64,000 nt of DNA from Geomonas silvestris (GTDB taxonomy: Bacteria > Desulfobacterota > Desulfuromonadia > Geobacterales > Geobacteraceae), in NCBI RefSeq assembly GCF_014193515.1, contig NZ_BLXX01000001.1:62001-126000 (forward strand), in the 5' to 3' direction. How positions within the stretch are numbered: the first letter of the stretch is position 1; each line of letters starts with the position of its first letter. The position numbers and the translations under genes were made by a program. A model generated the notes under the pieces. That model worked only from the letters and a program-made list of their open reading frames with translations. It was not told the origin of the DNA and ran no database searches. Of the stretch, positions 28,337 through 37,894 are shown in pieces.

Positions 28337-28715
28337 AACGATCCTCCTTATGCGTGCGTTCGGTAATAAAAGGGGCTACCGGAACAAGACAATTAGAGAT
28401 GTTTAACATGTTTCCTTTGCTTTGCAACCGTGGGAGAAATTATTGCATTACCTCGCAAAGCTGGGGCTGGTGCGAATTCCGCGGAATCGGGGTGGGGAGC
28501 CCGGCAGCAGGATCCATCGGGGTGGTTACGGCAAGCCGAGGCGCTTCATGGGAAACAGGGGGCTCAGCCAGGAGGGTGGCGCGGGAGAAGGTACGTGCTA
28601 AAAAGCGGCAAATTGTGACCTGGAACACTTACCGGAGCGTGAAATTGCCCTATGCTCGGGCAGCCTTCATTCCCGCCGGGCTCATGGGGCGGGATAACTT
28701 ACGGGAGGGGACGGC
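28337..28715. other. Divergent intergenic region
   Basis: These 379 bases separate the minus-strand SRPBCC gene from the plus-strand DUF922 gene. The right-hand end holds the ribosome site for 28716 and the left-hand end that for 28336. A perfect 12-bp palindrome, ATTCCGCGGAAT, occurs at 28476-28487 and could be an operator. No gene or convincing RNA was seen. Confidence 0.45.
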
Positions 28716-29423
28716 ATGGTGGCACGGTGGGTAGTTGGAGTCTGTCTGGCGGCATGTTGCGCGGTCCCCGCCTGGGGTGCTGCAGGACAGGCCGTTTCGG
28801 AGGTGCAGGTGGCGAAACTCGTCGAGCCGGCGCTTCCGGGGAGCGAGCGGAAGGTGCCGGCACACCCGGACCAGGTCAAGGTCAAGGAGCGCTTTCAGTA
28901 CTACGACATCGACGGGGTGAGTGCGGTCGAGTTGCGCTCCCAGATGAAGCGTAACGGCACCACCTGGAACGACGGCAACATCTACGCGGCGCTCACCACC
29001 TGGGACCTCCGCTACCACTACGACGTCACGAGCAAAGACGGGCGCTACGAGCTCTGCGACATAAGCACCGATGTCGACATCGTCTTCCACATGCCCCGGC
29101 TGAGCCCCGGCACCAAGGCTCCCGAGCTTTTGAAGACGACCTGGGAGAGCTACTACCAGCACCTGCAGGCCCACGAATCCGGCCACCGCGACATCGCGGT
29201 ACGCATCGGCGAGGATATTTACCGGGAACTCGCTGCCCTAGGCAGCTCCGCCAGCCGCAACGACTTGGAGCGGCAGGCACAGGCGCTGGTCAAGGCGCAG
29301 TTCCGCAAGCTCAAAGAGGAGCAGATCGACTACGATGCCGAGACCCACCACGGCATCAAGCAGGGCGCCGTGCTGACCGAGCCGACGCTGGCCAGCAACT
29401 CGGCGCAAGAACCGTCGGAATAA
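28716..29423 (+). CDS. DUF922 putative periplasmic zinc protease
   Basis: This 235-residue protein starts after GGGAGGGGACGGC. It has a short signal peptide (VVGVCLAACCAVPAWGAAG). The DUF922 core includes YYDIDGVSAVELRSQMKRNG and the metal site HLQAHESGHRDIAVRI, an HExxH-like arrangement (H-E-S-G-H). In this family it is taken as a zinc protease motif. The C-terminal part is helical (LKEEQIDYDAETHHGIKQGA), with the recurring DYDxxTxHG motif of the family. It should act in the periplasm; substrates are unknown. A strong hairpin terminator lies 130 bases downstream. Confidence 0.85.
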   Translation: MVARWVVGVCLAACCAVPAWGAAGQAVSEVQVAKLVEPALPGSERKVPAHPDQVKVKERFQYYDIDGVSAVELRSQMKRNGTTWNDGNIYAALTTWDLRYHYDVTSKDGRYELCDISTDVDIVFHMPRLSPGTKAPELLKTTWESYYQHLQAHESGHRDIAVRIGEDIYRELAALGSSASRNDLERQAQALVKAQFRKLKEEQIDYDAETHHGIKQGAVLTEPTLASNSAQEPSE

Positions 29424-29554
29424 GACGAGGCAACGGCAACGGCGGCCTTGGACCGATTCGACAGGTCGGTCGGGCCGGAGCATGCTACGCGCCTGACGGC
29501 GCGCCGGGCGACTGATTATTCGCCCCTACAGCGTCTGTCAAACAAAGGCACCAG

Positions 29555-29599
29555 ATACACGAAAAGCCCCAACCGTAAAGGATGGGGCTTTTCGTGTGG
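29555..29599 (-). terminator. Bidirectional terminator, 15-bp perfect stem
   Basis: ACACGAAAAGCCCCA (29557-29571) pairs with TGGGGCTTTTCGTGT (29583-29597), with an 11-base loop. It stands 24 bases past the prsR stop and 130 bases past the DUF922 stop, so it can close both convergent units. Confidence 0.85.
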
Positions 29600-29622
29600 C
29601 GGCGCTGGGGAAACGGCTCGGG

Positions 29623-30993
29623 CTAACCCTGGTGCAGGGAGAGCTTGCGCATCAGGTCGTAGAGGGTCGGGCGGCTCACCCCCAGGTCCTCCGCGGCCTT
29701 GAGGATATTGCCGGACTGGCGCTCGATGGCGGCGAGGATCATCTCGCGCTCCATCTTTTCCCGCGCCTCGCGCAAGGAGAGCTGGTCGCGCGGCTTCTCG
29801 GCCGCGGCCACCGGCTCGTGGTCGCACCCCAGGTCGAGCGGGCCGATCGCGGCCCCCTCGCACATGATGACCGCGCGCTGCACCCGGTTGCGCAGCTCAC
29901 GCACGTTCCCGGGCCAGTCGTGGCGCTTCAAAAAGGCGATCCCCGCCGGCGAGAAGCGGTTCACCTTCTTCTTGTTCTCCTTGGCGTAGAGCTTCAAGAA
30001 CTTATCGGCGACGGCTACCACGTCGTCCCCGCGCTCGCGCAACGGCGGGAGCTTGATGGTGATCACCCCGATCCGATAGTAGAGGTCCTCGCGGAAGCGC
30101 CCCTCGGCGATGGCCTTCTCGATGTCCACGTTGGTGGCGCAGATGGTCCGGGTGTCGATGGTGATCTCCTCGCGCCCCCCGACCCGCTGGATGGTCCCCT
30201 CCTGCAAAAAGCGCAACAGTTTCACCTGCAGGTTCACCGGCAACTCCCCGATCTCGTCGAGAAAGAGGGTGCCGCGCTGCGCGTAGCTCAGTTTCCCCTG
30301 CACCGCCACGTGGGCCCCGGTAAAGGCCCCCTTCTCGTGCCCGAAGAGCTCGCTCTCCAGAAGGTTCTCGGGAATCGCCCCGCAGTTGATCGGGACGAAC
30401 GGCCCGCGCCGCCTGAGGCTCGCCTCGTGGATGGCGCTCGCCACCAGTTCCTTCCCGGTGCCGCTTTCGCCGGTGATGAGGATCGGGGCGTTGGAGGAGG
30501 CCACCTTGCGGATGGTGGTGTAGACCGCCTGCATGTCAGGACAGGAACCGATCATCCCCCAGTGCTCGCCCGGGACCGCACCCTCCTGTTCGGTCATCCC
30601 CAGGTTCTGCTCGTCGATGTTGGCCAAGTGGAAGGCGCGGCTGATGATCACCTTGAGCTCGCTTAAGACGGGGGGCTTCGCGTAGAAGTCGAAGGCGCCG
30701 GTACGCACGGCGCGCAGGGCGTTCTCGCGCTCGTTGTTGCCGGTCAGCATGATCACCTTCACCGCGGGGTTCGCGGCCAGCATCTCCTCGAGGCAGCGAA
30801 ACCCCTCGATCGAGCTGTCGGGGTGCGGCGGCAGCCCGAGGTCAAGCACCACCACCGTGGGCCTCTCCCTCTTGAAGCAGCTCATCGCCTCCCGGGCGTC
30901 CCCCGCCAAAAGGACCTGGAAGTCCTGGTTCAGCCCCCATTTGAGCTGCTGGCGTATATCCTGGTTGTCGTCAACGATCAGAAGTTTTTCCAC
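29623..30993 (-). CDS. prsR: PEP-CTERM system sigma-54 response regulator PrsR
   Basis: This 456-residue NtrC-type regulator has a receiver domain (residues 1-125) with phospho-acceptor Asp51 (VVLDLGLP), Thr in IMLTG and Lys in FYAKP. The AAA+ domain has Walker A GESGTGKE (175-182), the sigma-54 contact loop GAFTGA (222-227) and Walker B TLFLDEIGE. The C-terminal Fis-type helix-turn-helix ends ILKAAEDLGVSRPTLYDLMR. Full-length similarity to AtoC plus its place beside PrsK and exosortase identify it as the PEP-CTERM-box regulator. It should activate -24/-12 promoters of exported PEP-CTERM genes. It lies 10 bases downstream of prsK. Confidence 0.93.
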   Translation of the reverse strand: MEKLLIVDDNQDIRQQLKWGLNQDFQVLLAGDAREAMSCFKRERPTVVVLDLGLPPHPDSSIEGFRCLEEMLAANPAVKVIMLTGNNERENALRAVRTGAFDFYAKPPVLSELKVIISRAFHLANIDEQNLGMTEQEGAVPGEHWGMIGSCPDMQAVYTTIRKVASSNAPILITGESGTGKELVASAIHEASLRRRGPFVPINCGAIPENLLESELFGHEKGAFTGAHVAVQGKLSYAQRGTLFLDEIGELPVNLQVKLLRFLQEGTIQRVGGREEITIDTRTICATNVDIEKAIAEGRFREDLYYRIGVITIKLPPLRERGDDVVAVADKFLKLYAKENKKKVNRFSPAGIAFLKRHDWPGNVRELRNRVQRAVIMCEGAAIGPLDLGCDHEPVAAAEKPRDQLSLREAREKMEREMILAAIERQSGNILKAAEDLGVSRPTLYDLMRKLSLHQG

Positions 30994-31003
30994 GTTTCCT
31001 CCC

Positions 31004-33085
31004 TTAGGCAGCCTGGGTCACCCAACCGGTCGCCGCCGACGGCGGCTGCAGCCACACGGTAAAGGTGGTCCCCTCCCCTTCGACGCTGGACACGTCGATC
31101 CTGCCGCCATGGGCCGCCACGATCTGGCGGCTTTGGTAGAGCCCGATGCCGAGCCCCTCTTTCTTGGTGGTGTGAAACGGGGTGAAGAGTTCCTTGCGGA
31201 TGAAGCGCTGCGACATGCCACAGCCGGTGTCGGTTACCCGGATGAAGGGGGCCCCCTCGAAGCCGACCTCGGCCAGCACCACCTTTCTCTCCCCCTGGGA
31301 CGCCTCGATGCCGTTGATGAACAGGTTCAACAGCACCTTCTGCAGTTCGCGCTCGTCGGCTAGGGCTATCTCCGGCGTTCCCTGGACAGTGACGCCGCTT
31401 GTTGCGGTGAGCGTGCTCCCCACCATCCGGGCGCTCCTCTGCACCAGGGGGAGCAGCTCGGTGGGGCGCAGGTTGTACAATTCGCTCTCCCCCAGGTTTT
31501 TAAGACGCGCGATGAGCCCCTGCATCTTGTCGGCGGTGTTTTTGAGCGAGCCCAGCATGTCCTGCTGGAACTCGGGGTTGTCCAGGTGGTTCCGGGCGTT
31601 CTCCACGATGAGCGAGACGGTCGCCACCAGGTTCTTCAGGTCGTGCACCACGAAGGTCGCCAGGCTCCCCACCGCCTCCATGGCGCGGGCCCGGGTGAGC
31701 TCCTCGGAGAGCCGCTGATGCTGGATGGCGATCGAGGCCTGACGCGCGATGGTCTTCATGAGGTCGTAGTCCTCGTAGCGGTACTGCTCGCTGGGGGCCA
31801 CCTGCTCGCCCAGTGCGATGAACCCGGTGATCCTCTCGGCCTCGAAGAGCGGGATCACGAAGGAGATCTTGTGCTTTACCAGGAACTCCCGGTTCTCGGC
31901 GAGGATCTCCGGGTTGTCGTCGGTGCGGCAAAACACCCACCCCTTCTGCTTCATATAGGCCACCAGCGAATTCCCCTGCGAAATGGTCTCCTGCAGGCGG
32001 CTCATCTCGAGGATAGAGGTGGCGCAGTAGAAGTAACCCTCTTGCTGCAGGAAAAGGGCGGCCCCGTTCACCCCGAAGATGTCGCAGTAGGCCCCAAGGA
32101 CGCGTTTTAAAAGGTCCTCGCCGGACTCGAAGGCGGAGAGGCGCTGGGTGAGCCCCAGCCATTGGGCGCGGTAGTCGTACTTGCTTTGGTAGAAGTTCTT
32201 GTGCAAGAGGACCTTGATCTCGCGCTTGACCCGTTCCGAGAGAAGGAGGAGCAAAAGCCCCATCCCGGCCAAAAAAGCGCAGGAATAGGCGAGCACCCGC
32301 GGGAAGAGCGGACCCAGGTGGCGCATCCCCTCGCCCAAGACCCCCAAAAGGATCAGGTAGCCCGCCACCACGAAGGTGGCCACCGACTTAAGCTGCACCC
32401 GCTGGGACACCCTGACCCGGGCACCGCCGCGCCAGTGCAGCCGTGCGTAGGCCATCATGGTGGCGGCCACCACGAACAAAAGGCTCCGCAGCGGCACGAG
32501 CTCCATGTGCAGGGTGCGGTACAAAAGGGCGTTCGAGTAGTAAAAGACCTGCACCGCGAGCATGGTTCCCAGGGCGACGATGTCCAGCTTGACCCGCCAC
32601 AGGGCGTCGGGCGAGGCGTTCACCAGGGTCGCCTCGAACTGGGTGAGCGCGACCACCAGGAGCACCATGACCAGGGTGTAGAAGTAGTAGCCGACGTCGG
32701 TGAGAAAGAGGATCGGCTCGGAGGGGAAATCCGGGAAGTAGAAAACGCGGTCGACGGGGAAAATCAGGGGGACGGCCAGCAGCACCGTGGCGCAGGCCGC
32801 CAGGCGCCGCGCCACGCGGGAGCTGGACCTCGGGCCGTTATCGCGGGCGTAGCTCAGCGCACAGAGAAGCCACAAGGCGGGAAGGAGCGCCTCGACGAAG
32901 AGCGCGCCGCGTTTCCAGGGCAGCGGTTCGAACTCCCCGCTCAGGGCGGCCAGGTCGCAGAGCTCCAAAAGCGCCGTGGCCAAAAGCGGCGCGGCGAGGA
33001 TCACCCCGCCGTGGCTGCGCTCCTTCTGGATCACGCGCACCACGCCGATCAAGAGCAGTACGATGGCAGCTATGGAAACGAGCAT
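31004..33085 (-). CDS. prsK: XrtA/PEP-CTERM system histidine kinase PrsK
   Basis: This 693-residue membrane kinase has about seven to eight N-terminal helices (residues 1-285) of the 7TM-histidine-kinase-like type. A GAF domain follows (about 315-460: VNGAALFLQQEGYFYC, SFVIPLFEAERITGFIALGE). The H-box is FVVHDLKNLVATV with His481. The N-box (LNLFINGIEAS), DTGCGMS and GLGIGLYQSRQIVAAHGG form the ATPase domain. This is the domain order of PrsK kinases in exosortase A loci. It should phosphorylate PrsR in response to an envelope or cytoplasmic signal, which is unknown. Confidence 0.92.
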   Translation of the reverse strand: MLVSIAAIVLLLIGVVRVIQKERSHGGVILAAPLLATALLELCDLAALSGEFEPLPWKRGALFVEALLPALWLLCALSYARDNGPRSSSRVARRLAACATVLLAVPLIFPVDRVFYFPDFPSEPILFLTDVGYYFYTLVMVLLVVALTQFEATLVNASPDALWRVKLDIVALGTMLAVQVFYYSNALLYRTLHMELVPLRSLLFVVAATMMAYARLHWRGGARVRVSQRVQLKSVATFVVAGYLILLGVLGEGMRHLGPLFPRVLAYSCAFLAGMGLLLLLLSERVKREIKVLLHKNFYQSKYDYRAQWLGLTQRLSAFESGEDLLKRVLGAYCDIFGVNGAALFLQQEGYFYCATSILEMSRLQETISQGNSLVAYMKQKGWVFCRTDDNPEILAENREFLVKHKISFVIPLFEAERITGFIALGEQVAPSEQYRYEDYDLMKTIARQASIAIQHQRLSEELTRARAMEAVGSLATFVVHDLKNLVATVSLIVENARNHLDNPEFQQDMLGSLKNTADKMQGLIARLKNLGESELYNLRPTELLPLVQRSARMVGSTLTATSGVTVQGTPEIALADERELQKVLLNLFINGIEASQGERKVVLAEVGFEGAPFIRVTDTGCGMSQRFIRKELFTPFHTTKKEGLGIGLYQSRQIVAAHGGRIDVSSVEGEGTTFTVWLQPPSAATGWVTQAA

Positions 33086-33152
33086 CCCAACCCCTTAACG
33101 TTACAAGCTACCTGGTCCCTCCCCGGCGGCGGGGAAGGCCCCCTGGCCATCC

Positions 33153-34439
<1,287 letters not shown>

Positions 34440-34585
34440 GGAAGCCTCCAGGTAAGAGCTAGTGCGAAGTTCAGGCCACCGGGGGCGGTCTCGGCCGGCA
34501 GCGGGTATAAGATCGGGCCCCTGCCGCAACAGACTCCGTCCCCGTCCCGGCCGACGCCGCAGCGGGAAGCGCAGCCGCAGGGGAG

Positions 34586-35218
34586 CTAGATGGGGAGAAA
34601 CTCCCGGATCACCGGGTAGAAGTCGGCAACGAAGCGCTCGCCGGTGGCCTGGGCCCGCTCCTCGGACCCACCGAAGGGGACGGAGATCCTGATGAAGGCG
34701 GCGTCGCGGCGCCCGTAGAGCACCGAGTTGGCGATCTCGGCGAGCTTTAAGGAGTACTCCTCTGAGATGCTCTGGCCGCGGACCTGGTACCAGTAAAGGA
34801 AAAGCTCCTTGCTTTCCCCCTTTTGGTAGACGGCGCGCACCAGGTTGAGCGCCCCCCCCGGCACCTCGACCCGGGTGCGCCGGCTGGAGACTTCGAACCA
34901 GCCGCTCCCCGGCAGGCAGTGTTTGGGGGAGTGGATCTCGCCGGCCTCCTTGCCGCCGTCGTGGTAGCCGATGTAGAAGGTGACCCGGTCGCCGCCGGCG
35001 CCCACGTACTGGCGCAACAGCACGTCGGAGGCCTTGAGCACCGCCTGCACGTCGGCGGAGAGGACGTTCTCCCCCTGCATGCGCCAGCGGCTCACGCTGG
35101 AGGGGAACTGCTCGAAGGGGCGCTTCATCGGCACCCCGGTGTCGCGGTGCAGGTTCAGGTAGAGCGCCGCCACGATGAACAGGGCGTAGAGGGCCAGGAA
35201 CTTGGCGCGGCCGATCAC
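34586..35218 (-). CDS. epsI: Exosortase-associated protein EpsI
   Basis: GTG 35218, in a 4-base overlap with the exosortase stop, gives 210 residues; a longer frame reading through the exosortase gene is spurious. One N-terminal membrane segment (FLALYALFIVAALYLNL) precedes the EpsI domain: VSRWRMQGENVLSADVQAVL, VTFYIGYHDGGKEAGEIHSP, and KHCLPGSGWFEV with the conserved H-x5-C-LPG-W region. ELFLYWYQVRGQSISEEY is the typical end. EpsI is required for polysaccharide export in Methylobacillus-type systems and accompanies or is fused to exosortases. It acts in the inner membrane or periplasm. Confidence 0.92.
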   Translation of the reverse strand: MIGRAKFLALYALFIVAALYLNLHRDTGVPMKRPFEQFPSSVSRWRMQGENVLSADVQAVLKASDVLLRQYVGAGGDRVTFYIGYHDGGKEAGEIHSPKHCLPGSGWFEVSSRRTRVEVPGGALNLVRAVYQKGESKELFLYWYQVRGQSISEEYSLKLAEIANSVLYGRRDAAFIRISVPFGGSEERAQATGERFVADFYPVIREFLPI

Positions 35219-36093
35219 AAGGACCTCCCCGAACCCCGGGAGAGGAACGTCCCCAGGGAGACCATCAAGACCATGGCCACCGCAAAGACGGCGAGCCCGG
35301 CGAACTCGTGGAAGAACCCCTCGGCGGCGCGGGCGCCCCAGTACTGGGCCAGAAACCCGGTGCCGATCACCCGCAGGGCGTTGGCGGCGACAGCTATGGG
35401 GATGGCGGCCAGCACCAAAACGACCCGCCTTGCCGTGGTGAGCCGGATGAAGAAGGAGTAGGCGACCGCGAGCGCGATGAGCGAGATGAGCGACCGGATG
35501 CCGCTGCAGGCGTCTGCCACCTCCAGGGTGGTCGAGGGGAGCTGGATCACGTTTCCTTCGCGCAGCACCACCACGCCGCAGAGCTTCAGAAAGCCGATCG
35601 AGGCCTTGGTGACGAACAGCTTGAGCGGGAAGGCGACCGTATCGTAGATGATGTAGGGAAGCGGCACCATGAAGACGAGGTAGGCCAGGGGGAGCAGCAT
35701 GAGGCGAAAAAGGCGTCTGCCGAAGAAAAAGAGGGTAAGGCCCGCCAGGATGACTACCAGCGAGCTGCGCATGGTGAAGTACTCGGTGGCCAGCCACCCC
35801 AAAAGGAGCTGCCCCACGCCGAGGATGACCACCAAAAAGCCGGGCCACCAGGATGCCACCTGGGCCTCGGCCAGTTCGGCGCGGCGCTCGTACAGGAAAA
35901 AGCTGGCGAGGAGGGGAACCACGAAACCGTGGGAGTAGTTGGGATCCTCGTACCACTGGCGCACCATATCGGGGACCACGCCCCGATAGAGCACCGCGAC
36001 CAGCAGTAGGGAAAACAAAAGCCAGGTGCGGTTCTGTTGTAACGATTCGCAAAAAGTCATAGGTTCAGGCACAAGAACCGACCGCGACTCCAC
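35215..36093 (-). CDS. xrtA: Exosortase (XrtA/EpsH type)
   Basis: The protein has 292 residues from GTG 36093, or 281 from ATG 36060; neither has a clear ribosome site, so the start is uncertain. About eight membrane helices are seen. The catalytic triad is present: Cys196 in EVADACSGIRSLI, Arg241 in VAANALRVIGTGF and His262 in EGFFHEFAGL. This transpeptidase-like enzyme is thought to cut PEP-CTERM proteins at the inner membrane and pass them outward. With EpsI, PrsK and PrsR it forms the left arm of the locus. The promoter presumably lies in the AT-rich gap up to 36319. Confidence 0.93.
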   Translation of the reverse strand: MESRSVLVPEPMTFCESLQQNRTWLLFSLLLVAVLYRGVVPDMVRQWYEDPNYSHGFVVPLLASFFLYERRAELAEAQVASWWPGFLVVILGVGQLLLGWLATEYFTMRSSLVVILAGLTLFFFGRRLFRLMLLPLAYLVFMVPLPYIIYDTVAFPLKLFVTKASIGFLKLCGVVVLREGNVIQLPSTTLEVADACSGIRSLISLIALAVAYSFFIRLTTARRVVLVLAAIPIAVAANALRVIGTGFLAQYWGARAAEGFFHEFAGLAVFAVAMVLMVSLGTFLSRGSGRSL

Positions 36094-36319
36094 CCAATGG
36101 ATTTCGGTGAAGCAACGTCAGCAGTAGCAATCGTTAATAACCAGCAGACAATTGATGGGAAGGTTTACCTGCAGCAGATTATCTCCTCATGAATAAATCA
36201 TGCTTGCACAGCAAGAACTTACGCCATAATACATTTTTTTTATGATTATGCAACTGATTGCTTTGCCAGTAGGTGATTATGTGATATTCATTGTCCAAGG
36301 TACACGGTGGAGGTAGCAG
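36094..36319. promoter_or_regulatory. AT-rich divergent promoter region
   Basis: This stretch is far more AT-rich than its surroundings and separates the divergent xrtA and Crp/Fnr genes. It holds the inverted repeat CTTGC-ACA-GCAAG (about 36203-36215), and two copies of TGATTATG. A -10-like CATAAT or TAATAC lies downstream of TTGCAC on plus. A sequence like a -24/-12 site on minus has one base too many between GG and GC, so it is not counted. Confidence 0.4.
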
Positions 36320-37063
36320 ATGGTCATCAAAGCACTGCCCCGGCTGCGTCAGGACAATCACCTCATCAGCAGCATCCCCTTTTTCTCTTCTCTGTCACCC
36401 GAAGAAGTCGAGCAGGTAGAGAAGCTCCTGGTCAAGAAGCACTACACCAAGGAGCAGATAGTCCTCTACGAGGAGGATACCTCCAACTTCATGTACCTGA
36501 TCTATTCGGGGAAGGTACGTGTGGTGAAGCTAAACGACGAGGGGAAGGAACAGATCATCACCATCCACAAAAGGAAGGACTTCTTCGGGGAGATGTCGCT
36601 GCTGGACGGCAAGACCTCGCCGGCCACCATCATCGCCCACGAGGACTCGGTGATCGGCTTTCTCGCCAAGCGGGACTTCGAGGAACACCTGATGACCAAC
36701 GACGGAATCCGCCGCAAGATCATCGACCTGCTCTGTTCCAGGCTGCGCGAGTCCTGGGAGATGATCCGGATCTTAAGTTTCAACACCGAGAACGCGCAGG
36801 ACCGGGTGCTGTCGCTTCTGGAGCGCCTGGGGGAACTCTACGGCGTGAAGGACGACCGCGGCCGGATCATCGACGTGAAGTTCACCCACCAGCAGATGGC
36901 CAGCTACGCTTCGGTGACCCGCGAGACCATGAGCCGGGTGCTGAGGAACCTGGAGAAATCCGGGGTGATCGAGGTCCGGGACGACAAGGCCATCCTGCTC
37001 ACCCGGAATTTCTTCACCGAGCGCTGCCGGCGCAGCACCGACCGGGAGGCTTCCGGTTACTGA
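36320..37063 (+). CDS. Crp/Fnr-family transcriptional regulator
   Basis: This 247-residue protein starts after GGTGGAGGTAGC. It has a cyclic-nucleotide-binding-type beta-roll (residues 15-135: FSSLSPEEVEQVEKLLVKKH, GKVRVVKLNDEGKEQIITIH, FFGEMSLLDGKTSPATIIA), a dimer helix, and a C-terminal winged helix-turn-helix (FTHQQMASYASVTRETMSRV, LRNLEKSGVIEV). It lacks the N-terminal Cys cluster of FNR, so an iron-sulfur oxygen sensor is unlikely. The ligand is unknown. Its position between exosortase and the exported Ig-like proteins suggests local control of the surface locus. Confidence 0.9.
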   Translation: MVIKALPRLRQDNHLISSIPFFSSLSPEEVEQVEKLLVKKHYTKEQIVLYEEDTSNFMYLIYSGKVRVVKLNDEGKEQIITIHKRKDFFGEMSLLDGKTSPATIIAHEDSVIGFLAKRDFEEHLMTNDGIRRKIIDLLCSRLRESWEMIRILSFNTENAQDRVLSLLERLGELYGVKDDRGRIIDVKFTHQQMASYASVTRETMSRVLRNLEKSGVIEVRDDKAILLTRNFFTERCRRSTDREASGY

Positions 37064-37100
37064 CCCCCCTCCCAGCCGGAACTGCGGGTCGCGCAGCAGG

Positions 37101-37802
37101 TCACTGAAGCGGCAACTGAGTAAAGGTCGCGTCGATCACTTGGGTCAGGGTGGCCTGGATGGCGGTCGGTTGCGTCACCTGGTCAAGATTGATGCGCATC
37201 ACCTCACCCGGGCCGAACAACGTGGAACTGCCCAAGATAATATCCCCACCTGACACCAGCAGGGATTCAGCGCTCGCCGCCACCCCCGACGGGGTTACAC
37301 TCACGATGTGGGCACCGGTGATCGTGAGGCTCAGCCCGTGCACCTCCTGCGGCCCAACTCCCGCCAGATAGACCGTCCCCACCGCCGTACTCCCCGACAC
37401 CTGCGTGGTCATGAAGATCGAGATGGGCACCGTGACCACCACCCCCTGCGACACCCCCAGGTTCCCTGCCGCGTCGAATGCCTTGGCCGTAACCGTGTAA
37501 CTGCCGCGGTTCAGGGTCGAGGTGTCGAGGCCGACCGCGTAGGGAGCGCTCGTTGCGGTCCCCTTGAGCGTGCCGCCCAGGTAGAACTCCACCCGGCTTA
37601 CCGCCACGTTGTCGCTCGCGGTCGCTTCCAGGGTCGCCACGCCGGTGAGCCGCGCATTGGCCGCCGGGGACGTCAGGGTTACCGAGGGGGAGGCCGTATC
37701 GGGGGGAACGGTCGGATTCGCCCCCCCCCCTCCCCCGCCGCACCCGGCGAGGCAAAGCGGGACGAGCAACGCGACGATCTGGCCGAAACTGTTAACTCTC
37801 AT
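37101..37802 (-). CDS. Lipoprotein with Ig-like and cohesin-like domains
   Basis: This 233-residue protein has a lipobox, LCLAGC (Cys21), a Gly-rich linker, then one Ig-like repeat (about 36-127: ASPSVTLTSPAANARLTGVA, SDNVAVSRVEFYLGGTLKG, AKAFDAAGNLG). Residues 130-233 look like a cohesin-type beta-sandwich: FMTTQVSGSTAVGTVYLAGV, GLSLTITGAHIVSV, GPGEVMRINLDQV. It should be anchored in the outer membrane. The Ig repeat matches those of the two neighbouring proteins, one of which ends in a dockerin-like motif. The cohesin call rests on pattern only. Confidence 0.7.
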   Translation of the reverse strand: MRVNSFGQIVALLVPLCLAGCGGGGGGANPTVPPDTASPSVTLTSPAANARLTGVATLEATASDNVAVSRVEFYLGGTLKGTATSAPYAVGLDTSTLNRGSYTVTAKAFDAAGNLGVSQGVVVTVPISIFMTTQVSGSTAVGTVYLAGVGPQEVHGLSLTITGAHIVSVTPSGVAASAESLLVSGGDIILGSSTLFGPGEVMRINLDQVTQPTAIQATLTQVIDATFTQLPLQ

Positions 37803-37834
37803 GACGTCTCCTTGTGCGGTTCAAACAACAAGAG

Positions 37835-37865
37835 GAGGCGGCGCCGAAAAGCACCGCCTCCCATG
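37835..37865 (-). terminator. Probable terminator after the dockerin-like gene
   Basis: On minus, GAGGCGGTGC and GGCGCCGCCTC form a stem around TTTTC, followed by CTCTTGTTGTTTG. It lies between the 37895 stop and the start of the lipoprotein gene. The T-tract is interrupted. Confidence 0.5.
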
Positions 37866-37894
37866 ACATGGCTGCCAACGCCCACTTAGGGCAG

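Noticed and set aside
28440..28530. Cobalamin-riboswitch-like piece (GGTGCGAATTCC) in the gap before the DUF922 gene
   Set aside because: The rest of the cobalamin core, such as the GCCACTG element, and an expression platform are not found; the likeness covers about 12 bases only.
35219..36052. Longer N-terminus for EpsI through the exosortase gene
   Set aside because: The exosortase frame has all catalytic residues; GTG 35218 in the 4-base overlap gives a normal EpsI length.
36130..36319. Sigma-54 site upstream of xrtA (TGGCGT ... TTGCT on minus)
   Set aside because: The spacing between GG and GC is one base too long, which sigma-54 promoters rarely tolerate.
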